The position numbers were made by a program, and so were the translations under genes. From Xenorhabdus ehlersii (GTDB taxonomy: Bacteria; Pseudomonadota; Gammaproteobacteria; Enterobacterales; Enterobacteriaceae): a stretch of 64,000 bases of DNA. Shown piece by piece: positions 1 through 7,756 of this stretch (the first letter of the stretch is position 1; every line of letters starts with the position of its first letter). Location: assembly GCF_003610465.1 (NCBI RefSeq), contig NZ_RAQI01000001.1, positions 868,001 to 932,000 on the forward strand, written 5' to 3'. The notes below the pieces were generated by a model that saw only the letters and a list, made by a program, of their open reading frames with translations, was not told where the DNA came from and did not search any database.

Positions 1-384
1 TTGTTTCTGGGATTTCTGATTGTCAATACTGCCTCAACGTTATGCCGGGATTACCCGTCTGAGCAATGGACAGGCCGTCAGGTGTCTGAGTCGCTGGCCT
101 ATATGGTGCCGACATCAGCGAAAAACTATCCGGTGTACCTGTCGGACACGCAGTTAACGGTGACACTCTCAGCCGATGCCTTCGGGCTGGCGGTGACGTC
201 AATCGTGCTTGCCCGTATCGCCGCGCTGAATGAGCTGAATGCGGATGCCTGTCGGTTTCGCGAACTGCGGGAATATGCGAAGCAACATCCGGAAAATGGC
301 CTGATAGAGTCAGTCATGACATCGAGATTCCACGAGGACTTTATCAGCCCGTCATTAATCGAAAATCAAAATCATAATCATTGA
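1..384 (+). CDS. Antirestriction protein (KlcA/ArdB-like), C-terminal part
   Basis: Proteins of this family block type I restriction enzymes and are carried by plasmids and integrative elements. The visible 127 residues resemble the C-terminal half of KlcA/ArdB/YfjX: a degenerate 'tryptophan-glycine' stretch, then LSADAFGLAVTSIVLARIAA and a RELREYAKQHPENGLI segment matching the family's 'RLRDYALQHPE' ending. The frame is open from base 1 and the first codon is TTG, so the gene most likely begins before the window; the family is normally about 140 residues or more. A CbtA-like toxin gene lies downstream, as yfjX-type genes often sit near cbtA in enterobacterial islands. Assignment rests on remembered family patterns and the sequence is divergent, so moderate confidence. 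Confidence 0.5.
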   Translation: MFLGFLIVNTASTLCRDYPSEQWTGRQVSESLAYMVPTSAKNYPVYLSDTQLTVTLSADAFGLAVTSIVLARIAALNELNADACRFRELREYAKQHPENGLIESVMTSRFHEDFISPSLIENQNHNH

Positions 385-444
385 GGTTATCGGCCTATGT
401 CGCTGTTAACCCTGCTCTTTTCTTAAGCGCCTGACCAGGGAGCT

Positions 445-478
445 GAAAACACCTTCCCGGCATCGGGCGGGTGTTTTC
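445..478 (+). terminator. Intrinsic terminator-like hairpin
   Basis: GAAAACACC (445-453) pairs perfectly with GGTGTTTTC (470-478), and CCCG/CGGG pair inside, followed by a T-rich stretch. It lies 61 bases after the antirestriction stop codon and 30 bases before the next start. Confidence 0.6.
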
Positions 479-508
479 TTTATTTGACATTCCATCAAGG
501 AAATACCG

Positions 509-1051
509 ATGAACCCGATTTTTCTGCCCGTGCCGGCTGAAACCAACCCGGCCTTACGTGAAGATATTTTTACTGCCCAGGTCACCGGCCTGATGCAACC
601 CCCACAAATGCCCCCGTCTCTGCGGGCGGAAACCCTGGCGGTGTGCGAAGCTTTCTCGGTTATGGAGGTGGTGCAGCGGCTGAAGGTTATCCATTTACTG
701 GGGGACTGGCCGGTGTCGGAGACTTCATCCGGTCAGGCGGCGTGTGTGTTTTTTCCGCTGACCGTCATGATTTATGACGCCGGGGACAGAAAGGTGCTCG
801 GTGGCCGGTTTTATGACGAGATTGTCTGGGCACAGCCGGTGACGCTGGCCTCAGAGCGCCTGTCACTGGCACAACGGCAACAGCAATTGTGTCAGTCGGC
901 GGTACTTGAGCAGGGCTGGCAGAATATCCCGGCCGCCCGGGCATTGTGGCATGAGGCGCACTTACTGTCGCTGCATGGGGTTTCACCCCGTTATCACGAG
1001 TGCCGTGAAGTGCAGGATATTCTCCGGCACAGCACGACAGTCAGCGTCTAA
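509..1051 (+). CDS. Island protein of unknown function (180 aa)
   Basis: I do not recognise the family. The start ATG follows an AAGGAAA ribosome site. The protein is soluble, with no signal peptide, no membrane segment and no obvious catalytic motif; the C-terminal third is rich in Gln, Leu and His. The gene is followed after 16 bases by the CbtA-like toxin gene with a GAGGT ribosome site, so the two are probably co-transcribed. That is the position an antitoxin (CbeA/YeeU) would occupy, but the protein is longer than CbeA (about 105 aa) and does not visibly resemble it. Role as antitoxin would be speculation. Confidence 0.6.
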   Translation: MNPIFLPVPAETNPALREDIFTAQVTGLMQPPQMPPSLRAETLAVCEAFSVMEVVQRLKVIHLLGDWPVSETSSGQAACVFFPLTVMIYDAGDRKVLGGRFYDEIVWAQPVTLASERLSLAQRQQQLCQSAVLEQGWQNIPAARALWHEAHLLSLHGVSPRYHECREVQDILRHSTTVSV

Positions 1052-1067
1052 TGTGTGAGGTATCACT

Positions 1068-1376
1068 ATGGCACTTTTACGTCTAACCGTCTGGCAGGTG
1101 ATTGCCGGCACGTTGCTGAAACGGCATTTTGGCCTGAACCTGAATGATACGGCCCTGTGTGATGCTGACACAGTGGCTGAACTGATGGCCAGTGGCGTCC
1201 AGCCCTTTGAAGCCATCAATGCGTTGGTGGATAAATACGATTTAACCCGGCTGAATGCGCAGGGTATCCAGAGCAGTACACCGTATCTGGGTATTCATGA
1301 TGAACTGAGGGTGATTTTCGACAGCGGTATTACCGAAACGCTGCTCAGTCAGGACACCGGGTCACAGTCCGAATAA
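1068..1376 (+). CDS. CbtA/YeeV/YpjF-family toxin-like protein
   Basis: CbtA-family toxins bind MreB and FtsZ and stop cell-shape maintenance and division; they are the toxin of type IV toxin-antitoxin pairs with CbeA. The 102-aa product carries the family hallmarks in order: LTVWQVIAGTLLKRHFGLNL, then LNDT, a conserved Asp region, an 'A-x-NALVDKYDLTR' block and a 'TPYLGIHDELR' block. Length equals the usual ~105-125 aa. The cognate CbeA antitoxin is not recognisable in the window; only the unknown 180-aa gene lies directly upstream. It could be an orphan toxin, a toxin with a new partner, or a harmless homologue. Confidence 0.75.
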   Translation: MALLRLTVWQVIAGTLLKRHFGLNLNDTALCDADTVAELMASGVQPFEAINALVDKYDLTRLNAQGIQSSTPYLGIHDELRVIFDSGITETLLSQDTGSQSE

Positions 1377-1465
1377 CCCATTTTTCAATCACCCATCGGG
1401 GGAGCGGTGCCCTGATGGCGCGGTTCCTCCGGTTTATGCTTATTCATCCAATGAGGAACCTGACC

Positions 1466-2389
1466 ATGGCAGAATGGTATACTAATCAACTGGACATCAC
1501 CGGTAAGTCGGTGTGTATTGACGTGATGCAGCAATGGGTCTGCGGGGAAGAAATCCCCCGTTACCGCCAGGCAATGCAGCAAAGCCTGCGGCTGTTTCTG
1601 GCCGGCTGTGCGGGGATACTGAAACCGACTAAACCGCAAACCTATGCGCCTTACCCGGCACTGGTGTGCGGCACGGCGGCGCCGACGGCACAGAACCTGG
1701 CTTTTGAACAGTGGCTTAAGTTGTTGCAGGATAATGTGCCGTTAAACAGTGACAACATTAAACGGACCGATAACCTGTACCGCCAGTCCTGTCTCAGCCT
1801 GTTGCGTTGGGAAAGCGTACCGGCACCGGCGCGTGACATTATCACCCGTCTCCTGACCCGCCAGTATACCGACTGGTTTGGCATGGTGGGCTGGTCTGAA
1901 ACTATCGATATCGGCGCGTGCTGGGATAAGCTGAACACTTACCCGGCATCGGCGCAGCCCTGCGATATGCTGATGATAATGCCGACCCGTCTTGCCACCG
2001 AGATTAACGGCAACAGTGGCTTGTTGAAAGGCATCGCGACTACGGCGCAGTTTTACGACGCGCAATACGGTATGGAATGGCCGTTGGGTCACCATGTCCG
2101 CTGGGAGCGCCGGCATGTCAGCAGCTTAACCGTGCGCTTTGATTCCCCCTGGGCACCGCCTTCGGCCGAACTGATGGGCGAGCTGTCATCGGTGTTTGAC
2201 TGTGAAATCCGCCACTGGTACAGCGAACCGTCAGGAAGCCTCAAAGGCTACGATTGCTATGACCAGGGCGAGCATGTGGACAGTGGCAACGGGCTGTCAG
2301 GACGGGAGAACCGGCCTGCGCTTTATCTGGTCAACGATGACAAACGGGCGGTGAACCTGCCCGTGCCGGCCATTGCCGTTGGGCAGTAA
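1466..2389 (+). CDS. DUF1281 / Api92-like ferredoxin-fold island protein
   Basis: The protein begins MAEWYTNQLDITGKSVCIDV and ends with the 'SEPSGSLKGYDCYDQGEHVD' block typical of DUF1281 proteins found on conjugative islands such as SPI-7 relatives and some plasmids. Function is unknown; the family is predicted to have a ferredoxin-like fold and no enzyme motif is known. The reading frame is open from 1415, but ATG at 1466 is preceded by GAGGAA at a good distance and begins at the family's usual N-terminus, so I chose it. Length is 307 aa. A strong hairpin terminator lies 33 bases downstream. Confident about family, not about role. Confidence 0.8.
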   Translation: MAEWYTNQLDITGKSVCIDVMQQWVCGEEIPRYRQAMQQSLRLFLAGCAGILKPTKPQTYAPYPALVCGTAAPTAQNLAFEQWLKLLQDNVPLNSDNIKRTDNLYRQSCLSLLRWESVPAPARDIITRLLTRQYTDWFGMVGWSETIDIGACWDKLNTYPASAQPCDMLMIMPTRLATEINGNSGLLKGIATTAQFYDAQYGMEWPLGHHVRWERRHVSSLTVRFDSPWAPPSAELMGELSSVFDCEIRHWYSEPSGSLKGYDCYDQGEHVDSGNGLSGRENRPALYLVNDDKRAVNLPVPAIAVGQ

Positions 2390-2422
2390 CGCATTGCTTA
2401 TTTAAACTATACCAACCGAATG

Positions 2423-2456
2423 GGGAAGCACGTTCCCCTTTCGGGACGTGTTTTCC
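2423..2456 (+). terminator. Intrinsic terminator
   Basis: Fourteen-pair stem (2423-2436 with 2443-2456, including G-U pairs) with loop CCTTTC, followed by a long T-rich run to about 2472. It ends the DUF1281 transcript and lies just upstream of the next gene. Confidence 0.75.
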
Positions 2457-2489
2457 TTTTTCTCTTTTTTTCTTCAGGGAAAACAGGTG

Positions 2490-3179
2490 ATGGCATCTCA
2501 ACCCGATTATCAGAAAGCCTTTATTTCTTTGTTTAACCAGACGGCACGTGACCACCGTCGTTATCAGGTTTTTCAGGACTTTTGCAATTGTGCGATGGCC
2601 GCCATTCACAATAAATACCATTATTGTGAGGAGCTGGAGCAGTATTACCTGAAAACCATCAATAAGTACGAACGGGAGGATGTTGACCGGATTGTAGAAC
2701 TCTTTTCCTGTACCGTGCTGGGGCTGGCGCAGGAACCCGGTGATTTTCTGGGCAGTGTGTTTATGGCGCTTGATTTAGGTAATAAAGAACTTAATCAGTT
2801 TTTTACCCCCTGGTGCGTGGCCAGAATGATGGCGGAGATGCAGTTGCAGGATGTCTCTGCACGCTTGCAGGAGAAACCCTTTATCACCCTGTACGAGCCG
2901 GCCTGTGGGGCGGGTTGTATGACGCTGGCCGCTGCCGACGTCTTGAGAGCGCAGGGGCATGATCCGTTATGCAGTCTGTGGGTATCAGCGATTGATATTG
3001 ATCCGCTGGCCGCGGTGATGGCCTACATCCAGCTTGCCCTGACCGGCATTCCGGCCGCGGTCACCATTGGCAATGCCCTGCATGATGGCGGCAGTCAGCG
3101 AACCCGCTATACACCGGCACATTATCTGGGTAACTGGTCGAACCGTTTACGGGAGCATCAACAGCCACAGGCAGCCTGA
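2490..3179 (+). CDS. N6-adenine methylase-like protein without visible catalytic motif
   Basis: The 229-aa product has the S-adenosylmethionine-binding motif I of HsdM/N6-type DNA methyltransferases (LYEPACGAGCMTLAAADVL, near residue 135) preceded by the typical 'FFTPWCVARMM' helix, and a motif II-like 'VSAIDIDPLAAVMA' segment. The catalytic motif IV (N/D-P-P-Y/F) is not seen: the protein ends about 45 residues after motif II, whereas a full enzyme is much longer. Such short methylase-like proteins occur on conjugative elements and may bind SAM or regulate rather than methylate. ATG at 2490 was chosen over upstream codons because the first 14 codons are T-rich terminator sequence. A hairpin lies downstream. 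Confidence 0.7.
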   Translation: MASQPDYQKAFISLFNQTARDHRRYQVFQDFCNCAMAAIHNKYHYCEELEQYYLKTINKYEREDVDRIVELFSCTVLGLAQEPGDFLGSVFMALDLGNKELNQFFTPWCVARMMAEMQLQDVSARLQEKPFITLYEPACGAGCMTLAAADVLRAQGHDPLCSLWVSAIDIDPLAAVMAYIQLALTGIPAAVTIGNALHDGGSQRTRYTPAHYLGNWSNRLREHQQPQAA

Positions 3180-3211
3180 ATTTTTCTCAGTATCTATTCT
3201 ATTGTTCTCAT

Positions 3212-3227
3212 GCGCCTTTCGGGGCGC
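3212..3227 (+). terminator. Intrinsic terminator-like hairpin
   Basis: GCGCC pairs with GGCGC around a TTTCGG loop and is followed by TTTCTTACTTTTG. It lies 32 bases after the methylase-like gene. Confidence 0.55.
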
Positions 3228-3407
3228 TTTCTTACTTTTGAGTAGTATTAATGCATTGATTTATAATTAGAATTAAAGTGACCCGGTAAATGAATCCATG
3301 GATGAATCGGGTCAGTTTAATTTTCATTTCCGCAAAAAGAGTTTCTCCTTGTTTCCGATTGTGATCCACCGACACTGAACCCAATTTGAACCGAAAGAGG
3401 AAAAACT

Positions 3408-4439
3408 ATGTTTGAACGTTTTAAATCGCATTTTGCCCGCCAGTCTGCCACACCGCAAAAATCCCCCGAACAACAACCGGCCGCTATTCGTGACAGCCAG
3501 GGCTATTTCCGGCCGCAATCGGCTGACGAGTTACTGGCAACGCCCCTGCGCCGCCAGTGTCTTCAGCAATTATGGCAAAACAGTGCCTTGCCGGAAGGGC
3601 TGTATCAGCGTTTCTATCTTGCACCGGTGAAGCAATTACTGGGCAGTGTCCAGCAAGTACCCGCTACGTCGGAAGGTGACTGGTCAGGGGCAGGGGGATT
3701 TGCCGACCTGACGCTGCAATTTACCACCTGTGCCGTGCGGCTGGCGAAAGGGCATCTGTTACCACCGGGGGCGGCACCCGAAACGCAGGCGGCACAGAGC
3801 CTGTTGTGGCAGGCGGTGGTGTTCTGGGCGGCGTTGTTTTACCACCTGCCGTTATTGCGGCAGCTCGAAGGAGAACTGGAAGACGGGCATGTCTGGCAAC
3901 CGGGCATGGGTATCCCCGATAAACCGTTTCGTTTCCGTTTTCGCGCACCGGAGAACATACCGTCGGTTCCGCAGGAAGTGTTGCTGGCTGCCTGTTTGTT
4001 ACCAGAAAAAGCCATGATGTGGCTGGTGAGTGTACCGGCAGTCTGGCATTGTCTGATGCAGCATCTCAATGGGTGTCCCTCCACTGTTCCGCTGATAGAT
4101 ACATTGCTTCAGGACGCTGCCGGGCAGGTTCATTCCCCTTTGCGGGGAAAACAGGGAGTTTCTCCATCTCCGGCGAAGGAGGCGGTGTGCTCTTCCGAAT
4201 ATAATCCGGTACCGGAAACGATACCCACGCCGCCTGTCAGTGAAATCACAACCCCACCGCTATCCGTGTCTGATGATACCCTGACATTATTATCCTTATT
4301 TCAGTCACCTGATGGATCTTCGCCGCAAAATCAGGGAAAAAGTCACCCCCCCGCCTCAAAACTGACCAAACGGTCAAAACGGGAGAAAGAAAGTATTGCC
4401 CCTGACAGTCACCAGCGTTCATCATTTAAAGATAAATAA
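3408..4439 (+). CDS. Short TraI_2-domain protein (MobH-relaxase-like) with lost HD residues
   Basis: Residues about 31-215 match the N-terminal TraI_2 domain of MobH-family conjugative relaxases: GYFRPQSADELLATPLRRQ, LYQRFYLAPVKQL, then GHLLPPGAAPETQAAQ. In typical members this domain carries HD-hydrolase-like motifs 'GG-LLDHTL' and 'ALLHDLGK'. Here the corresponding segments read GGFADLTL (96-103) and AALFYHLPLL (141-150), so the His-Asp metal ligands are gone. The C-terminal part (about 230-343) is Pro/Ser-rich, ends in a lysine/arginine-rich tail and lacks the usual ~300-residue second domain. It is therefore probably not an active relaxase but a derived or decaying copy. Start ATG follows AGAGGAAAAACT. 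It ends 79 bases before the recombinase start. Confidence 0.7.
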   Translation: MFERFKSHFARQSATPQKSPEQQPAAIRDSQGYFRPQSADELLATPLRRQCLQQLWQNSALPEGLYQRFYLAPVKQLLGSVQQVPATSEGDWSGAGGFADLTLQFTTCAVRLAKGHLLPPGAAPETQAAQSLLWQAVVFWAALFYHLPLLRQLEGELEDGHVWQPGMGIPDKPFRFRFRAPENIPSVPQEVLLAACLLPEKAMMWLVSVPAVWHCLMQHLNGCPSTVPLIDTLLQDAAGQVHSPLRGKQGVSPSPAKEAVCSSEYNPVPETIPTPPVSEITTPPLSVSDDTLTLLSLFQSPDGSSPQNQGKSHPPASKLTKRSKREKESIAPDSHQRSSFKDK

Positions 4440-4518
4440 TTCAAACAGTTATTTTTATTTTATTGCCGCGAATTGTTTTTGGACAGGAAACGGCAGGATG
4501 AGCCGAGGAAAAAATAAT

Positions 4519-5547
4519 ATGTTGCACACAGCAGAAGCCCACAGTTGGGAAGCGCTATTAGAAGAGTACTTTTTTTCACATATCCTGCGACCGGATACCG
4601 AATGGAGTTATCGTAAGGTCACACGGGGTTTTATCCGGTTTATGGGGGAAGCGGCATCACCGGCGCAGATCACTCATCGGGATGTGTTGCGGTGGCGGCG
4701 CCATCTTCTGGTGGAAAAAAAGCAGTCGAGCCATACCTGGAACAATAAGGTAGCCCACCTGCGGGCGATTTTTAATTTCGGTATGGCGCAAAAATTGCTG
4801 CCCCACACCGAAAACCCGTTTAACCACGCCGTGGTTAAAAAAGAGAAGAAAAAGAAGAAGATTTTGAGTCAGCCGCAGATAACCCGTATTAACCTGTTGA
4901 TGGGGAAGTTTGCGGAAGAAGAAAGAACCGACGTGATGCCACGGGGAGGGCGGTGTGCGCTGTACCCAACCTGGTATTGGTCAACCGTGCTGGCGACATT
5001 GCGCTTTACGGGAATGCGCCAGAACCAGTTACTGCACCTGCGGCTGCGGGATATTAACCTGGAAAGCAATTATATTGAACTGGGGCTGGAAGGCAGTAAA
5101 AACCACAGTGAATGGGAGATACCGATTATTCCGCAACTCAAACCCTGGCTGGCACAACTCGTGGCAAGGGCGATGGCTGCCGGTGCTGAAGGCCACGATC
5201 CAATTTTCGATCTCAGCCGGTTAAGTGTGCCGCACCCCAGCCGGCTTTCCCGTTACCAATATGATATCAATCGGGAAAAACAACAGCTCCGTTCTTTCTT
5301 TCGTCGGCTGTCCAGGGAGTGTGATTTTGCCGTCTCGCCTCACCGTTTTCGCCATACCGTGGCCACGACGCTGATGAAAGCGCCGGATCGGAACCTGCCG
5401 TTGGTGAAAAGATTACTGGGGCATCGTAATGTCGCGACCACGATGGAGTACATTGATCTCGATATGGAAGTGACGGGGAAAACACTGGAGCGGGAGCTGG
5501 GATTGTACACCGATCGTTCTGATGAGCCTGCCGGTGAGAAGGAATAA
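4519..5547 (+). CDS. Tyrosine recombinase / integrase
   Basis: Phage-type integrase of 342 aa. N-terminal SAM-like core-binding domain covers about residues 10-105. The catalytic domain keeps all six residues: Arg167 (TGMRQNQLLHLRLRDI), Lys194, His275 and Arg278 (HRFRHT), His302 (LLGHRNVATTMEYID) and Tyr311. A lysine-rich linker (KKEKKKKK) joins the domains. The frame is open from 4396, overlapping the preceding gene, but ATG at 4519 has GAGGAA eight bases upstream and starts a normal N-terminus; ATG at 4498 is the alternative. The gene stops about 350 bases before the tRNA-Phe-derived repeat at 5895, so this enzyme may have used the same attachment site as the P4-type integrase at 22322. Confidence 0.85.
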   Translation: MLHTAEAHSWEALLEEYFFSHILRPDTEWSYRKVTRGFIRFMGEAASPAQITHRDVLRWRRHLLVEKKQSSHTWNNKVAHLRAIFNFGMAQKLLPHTENPFNHAVVKKEKKKKKILSQPQITRINLLMGKFAEEERTDVMPRGGRCALYPTWYWSTVLATLRFTGMRQNQLLHLRLRDINLESNYIELGLEGSKNHSEWEIPIIPQLKPWLAQLVARAMAAGAEGHDPIFDLSRLSVPHPSRLSRYQYDINREKQQLRSFFRRLSRECDFAVSPHRFRHTVATTLMKAPDRNLPLVKRLLGHRNVATTMEYIDLDMEVTGKTLERELGLYTDRSDEPAGEKE

Positions 5548-5600
5548 AGCGGATTAAAAAAATCAGGGCAGATCGCAGGATGGATTAAGGAGGAGATAGC

Positions 5601-5801
5601 GTGAGCTGCCCTGCATCAACAGTGATGGGATGGAAAAAAGCGTTCATGCTGATCCGGTATCCCGTCGTGAAGTTTTCACCTGACTTGACATCAGAATCAA
5701 TTACTGAAATCATTACCTTAAACAAGAAAAGGGCAACTGATAAAACAGCCACCCTGTCATCTTGTCTTAAATGTTCTTATCGACTAAACAGTACAAATTG
5801 A
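5601..5801 (+). CDS. Possible small ORF (66 aa, GTG start)
   Basis: A GTG codon is preceded by a near-perfect ribosome site (AAGGAGGA, six bases away). The predicted peptide contains Cys, Lys and Thr-rich segments, has no signal or membrane segment, and matches nothing I recognise. CAGGGCAG (5564-5571) pairs with CTGCCCTG (5606-5613), which would fold the start codon and ribosome site into a loop. It could equally be the decayed end of the island; coding status is uncertain. Confidence 0.3.
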   Translation: MSCPASTVMGWKKAFMLIRYPVVKFSPDLTSESITEIITLNKKRATDKTATLSSCLKCSYRLNSTN

Positions 5802-5894
5802 ACTGATTAGGCTTTAACATTTAATTAACGATTGATTCTTTTTTGCGCTTTTGTCAGGGAATTTAATAATCTACGACAAACCCGCATGGAAACT

Positions 5895-5916
5895 TGGTGC
5901 CGGAGGCGGAATCGAA
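5895..5916. other. Attachment-site remnant: copy of tRNA-Phe 3' end
   Basis: The 22 bases starting TGGTGCCGGAGGCGG are identical to the 3' end of the tRNA-Phe gene at 23759-23781 except for one missing C, in the same orientation. Integrases of the P4 family recombine within tRNA 3' ends and leave such direct repeats. With the integrase and tRNA at the other end this marks the far boundary of a 17.9-kb island. The single-base difference suggests the copy is old or imprecise. Confidence 0.8.
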
Positions 5917-6182
5917 AATCATTGTAACTTGTTGAATATACAAAGTCTATAACCTGACTTTCCTTTTATGCCCCTTTTAATGCCCCCAGATTTTTTTGCT
6001 TACCTTTTCTTTTTTATCTAACTGATTTTGCTTATTTATATCATTCATTGTGCGCTTTTTAATCATCTTAAAGCAAAAAAGCCGTGAGGGTTAAAAATGG
6101 TCAAATTGGGCTGCCATTTTACGCTCAGGGCTTAAGATAAAAAATATTCATTTTTACGACGTTGATCACAAATTGAAGCGGG
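5917..6182. other. AT-rich intergenic stretch, no gene seen
   Basis: Nothing codes convincingly here. Together with the 93 bases before the repeat this is the left junction of the island. It contains T-rich runs and ends next to the 3' end of the Nlp-like gene. Confidence 0.5.
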
Positions 6183-6449
6183 TTATTCCTGTGGTTTACT
6201 GCGAACCTTACGTTCAATCAGTTGACCCTGCTTATCAAAATAACGGCTTGGCCAGATTTCTGAGGGATGGATACCGAGATAATTCGCGATAATCCACTCG
6301 CCCTTAGGCCACTGTCTGCTGAGTGCATTTGCTAATGTTGATGAACAGAGTCCCGTCTCACGGGAGAGCGCCGCTAAGGTTGTACCGCGTTTACGTAATG
6401 CTGCGATGATATCGGCCTGATGCCAGTCAGTTCTAATGTTGTTATTCAT
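6183..6449 (-). CDS. Ner/Nlp-family DNA-binding regulator
   Basis: Small helix-turn-helix protein of 88 aa related to phage Mu Ner and to Nlp/SfsB. It shows DWHQADIIAALRKRGTTLAA, the recognition helix region GLCSSTLANALSRQWPKGEW, and the family's GIHPSEIWPSRYF ending. Such proteins repress or activate transcription of mobile-element genes. ATG at 6449 has GAAGGGG eight bases upstream; an in-frame ATG at 6467 lies inside that purine-rich stretch and is less likely. It is transcribed leftward away from a 330-base region full of inverted repeats (6485-6817), which may be its leader or operator region. Confidence 0.85.
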   Translation of the reverse strand: MNNNIRTDWHQADIIAALRKRGTTLAALSRETGLCSSTLANALSRQWPKGEWIIANYLGIHPSEIWPSRYFDKQGQLIERKVRSKPQE

Positions 6450-6484
6450 TCCTGCTACCCCTTCCATTAATTAATATTGATGGT

Positions 6485-6817
6485 GGCGATTCAGACAGGG
6501 TTAGCAGACCGGCGCTTACTCCGGCGAGACGTGAGTCTCCCCTGCCTGAACCGCCATAGAAAAGGCGTATGCAGGCACACTGGTAAAGATTCTTACCAGT
6601 GTATAAGCGCACAAGGCTGCTAAACCTTGACCATTGGATTGTGCCAATGGCGGGAATACTTTAACTGATTGCTTTAGCTTACTCAATAACTGAACGGCTA
6701 AGTTTAACGGCTATAACTCCCCTCATGAGCGCACAAACTCAGGGGAGAATACGGACGGCTAAATCAATCTTTGTTGTTTATTCTCGTTCGTAATCGTTTC
6801 GCTGTCCGTATTTCCCC
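6485..6817. other. Dense block of inverted repeats, candidate structured RNA or leader
   Basis: No coding frame is convincing. At least five stem-loops follow one another: 6485-6500 with 6540-6555 (16 pairs, 2 mismatches), ACACTGGTAA (6577) with TTACCAGTGT (6593), CCATTGG (6631) with CCAATGG (6644), CTCCCCT (6717) with AGGGGAG (6741), and a long arm 6742-6759 with 6801-6817. The last two share the GGGGAG segment and cannot form together, as in a switching attenuator. It may be the leader of the Nlp-like gene or an independent RNA; the strand is not decided. Confidence 0.4.
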
Positions 6818-7756
6818 TTTGTTTTTCAGACTAATTTTACTCATTTAGAAACATTTTCCCTGCGTGTCGGTTAGGTTCACCGTTCCGTGGTGCGTCAGAT
6901 AATGTGTATACAGGGCGAGGATTTCGGTGAGTTATTGCAGGAGTTCGCTACGTGCTCTGCACGGCGGTGGAGTACTCCCCATTCAGTGCCTGATTCAATC
7001 AGGATGAACGCCTCATTATTCGTGACGTGTGATATCTCCTTTCTTTACTGCATCGGCCTATTACAAGGCGGTGAGTGAAAAACAAACGAAATAAGTGAAT
7101 TAAGGCAGAAAAATGCCAATGAAAAGTGGTTTCACTGAGTAATACGAGGTTCAAATCGGTCGTAAAGCCAGACCGGACGTGTTCTGGACGTTGACGCTTG
7201 GCCGCGTCACTTGGTAATCGCTACGCTTTAACGCAAGTGACGCCGCGTAGTTTTCAGGACGTTTATCGAGCATTTAATCAGCGTATAGGTAAAAATCGTA
7301 CAGAATAAATTGAGATTGTGAATATGGCAGGAGCTATTGCTCTGCATGAATGAAAAGCCGGTGCATAACGAGACCGGGAAACTTTCACCGCTAGACGATA
7401 GGTTAGGTGTCCGGCGATATCTACTTCCAAAAGTGTGCAGATGTACCGCAATTATGCTCTCCCTTTCAGGCTACAGGAGTTTTTCGCCACCAAATGGATG
7501 ATCCTTGCAGACGATGAATCATTAATAAATAGGTTATACTGTATCGGTTGAATTGAGCGGGGTCAAATTTTTTTCAATGATGGGGAGTGGAAAAAGCACC
7601 ATTATTTTTTGATGGAAATGACTTAGCCTTTGTTAATAATCTCAACATACTTTTGGTCTTTATAAGATTATCATTCCACTACACACCATTTTTATTAAAT
7701 TAGCATCGATGATTTGATTATATTTTCATAATGCAAAAATTCAATCACACTAATAT
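6818..7756. other. Long region without a convincing gene
   Basis: Frames here are short and interrupted. One perfect inverted repeat is visible: GCGTCACTTG (7204-7213) with CAAGTGACGC (7234-7243). The sequence changes from mixed composition to clearly AT-rich near 7500, where the peptide-biosynthesis cluster begins. It may hold remnants of island genes, but I cannot name any. Confidence 0.4.

Noticed and set aside
1415..1465. Longer start for the DUF1281 protein
   Set aside because: The extra 17 codons have no ribosome site and overlap an inverted repeat; ATG at 1466 matches the family N-terminus.
7135..7175. GGTTCAAATC resembling a tRNA T-loop
   Set aside because: No acceptor stem, anticodon arm or D-arm can be paired around it.
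6470..7440. Retron or group II intron as explanation for the structured region
   Set aside because: No reverse transcriptase gene is present in the window and the characteristic intron domain V or retron msr/msd pairing was not recognised.
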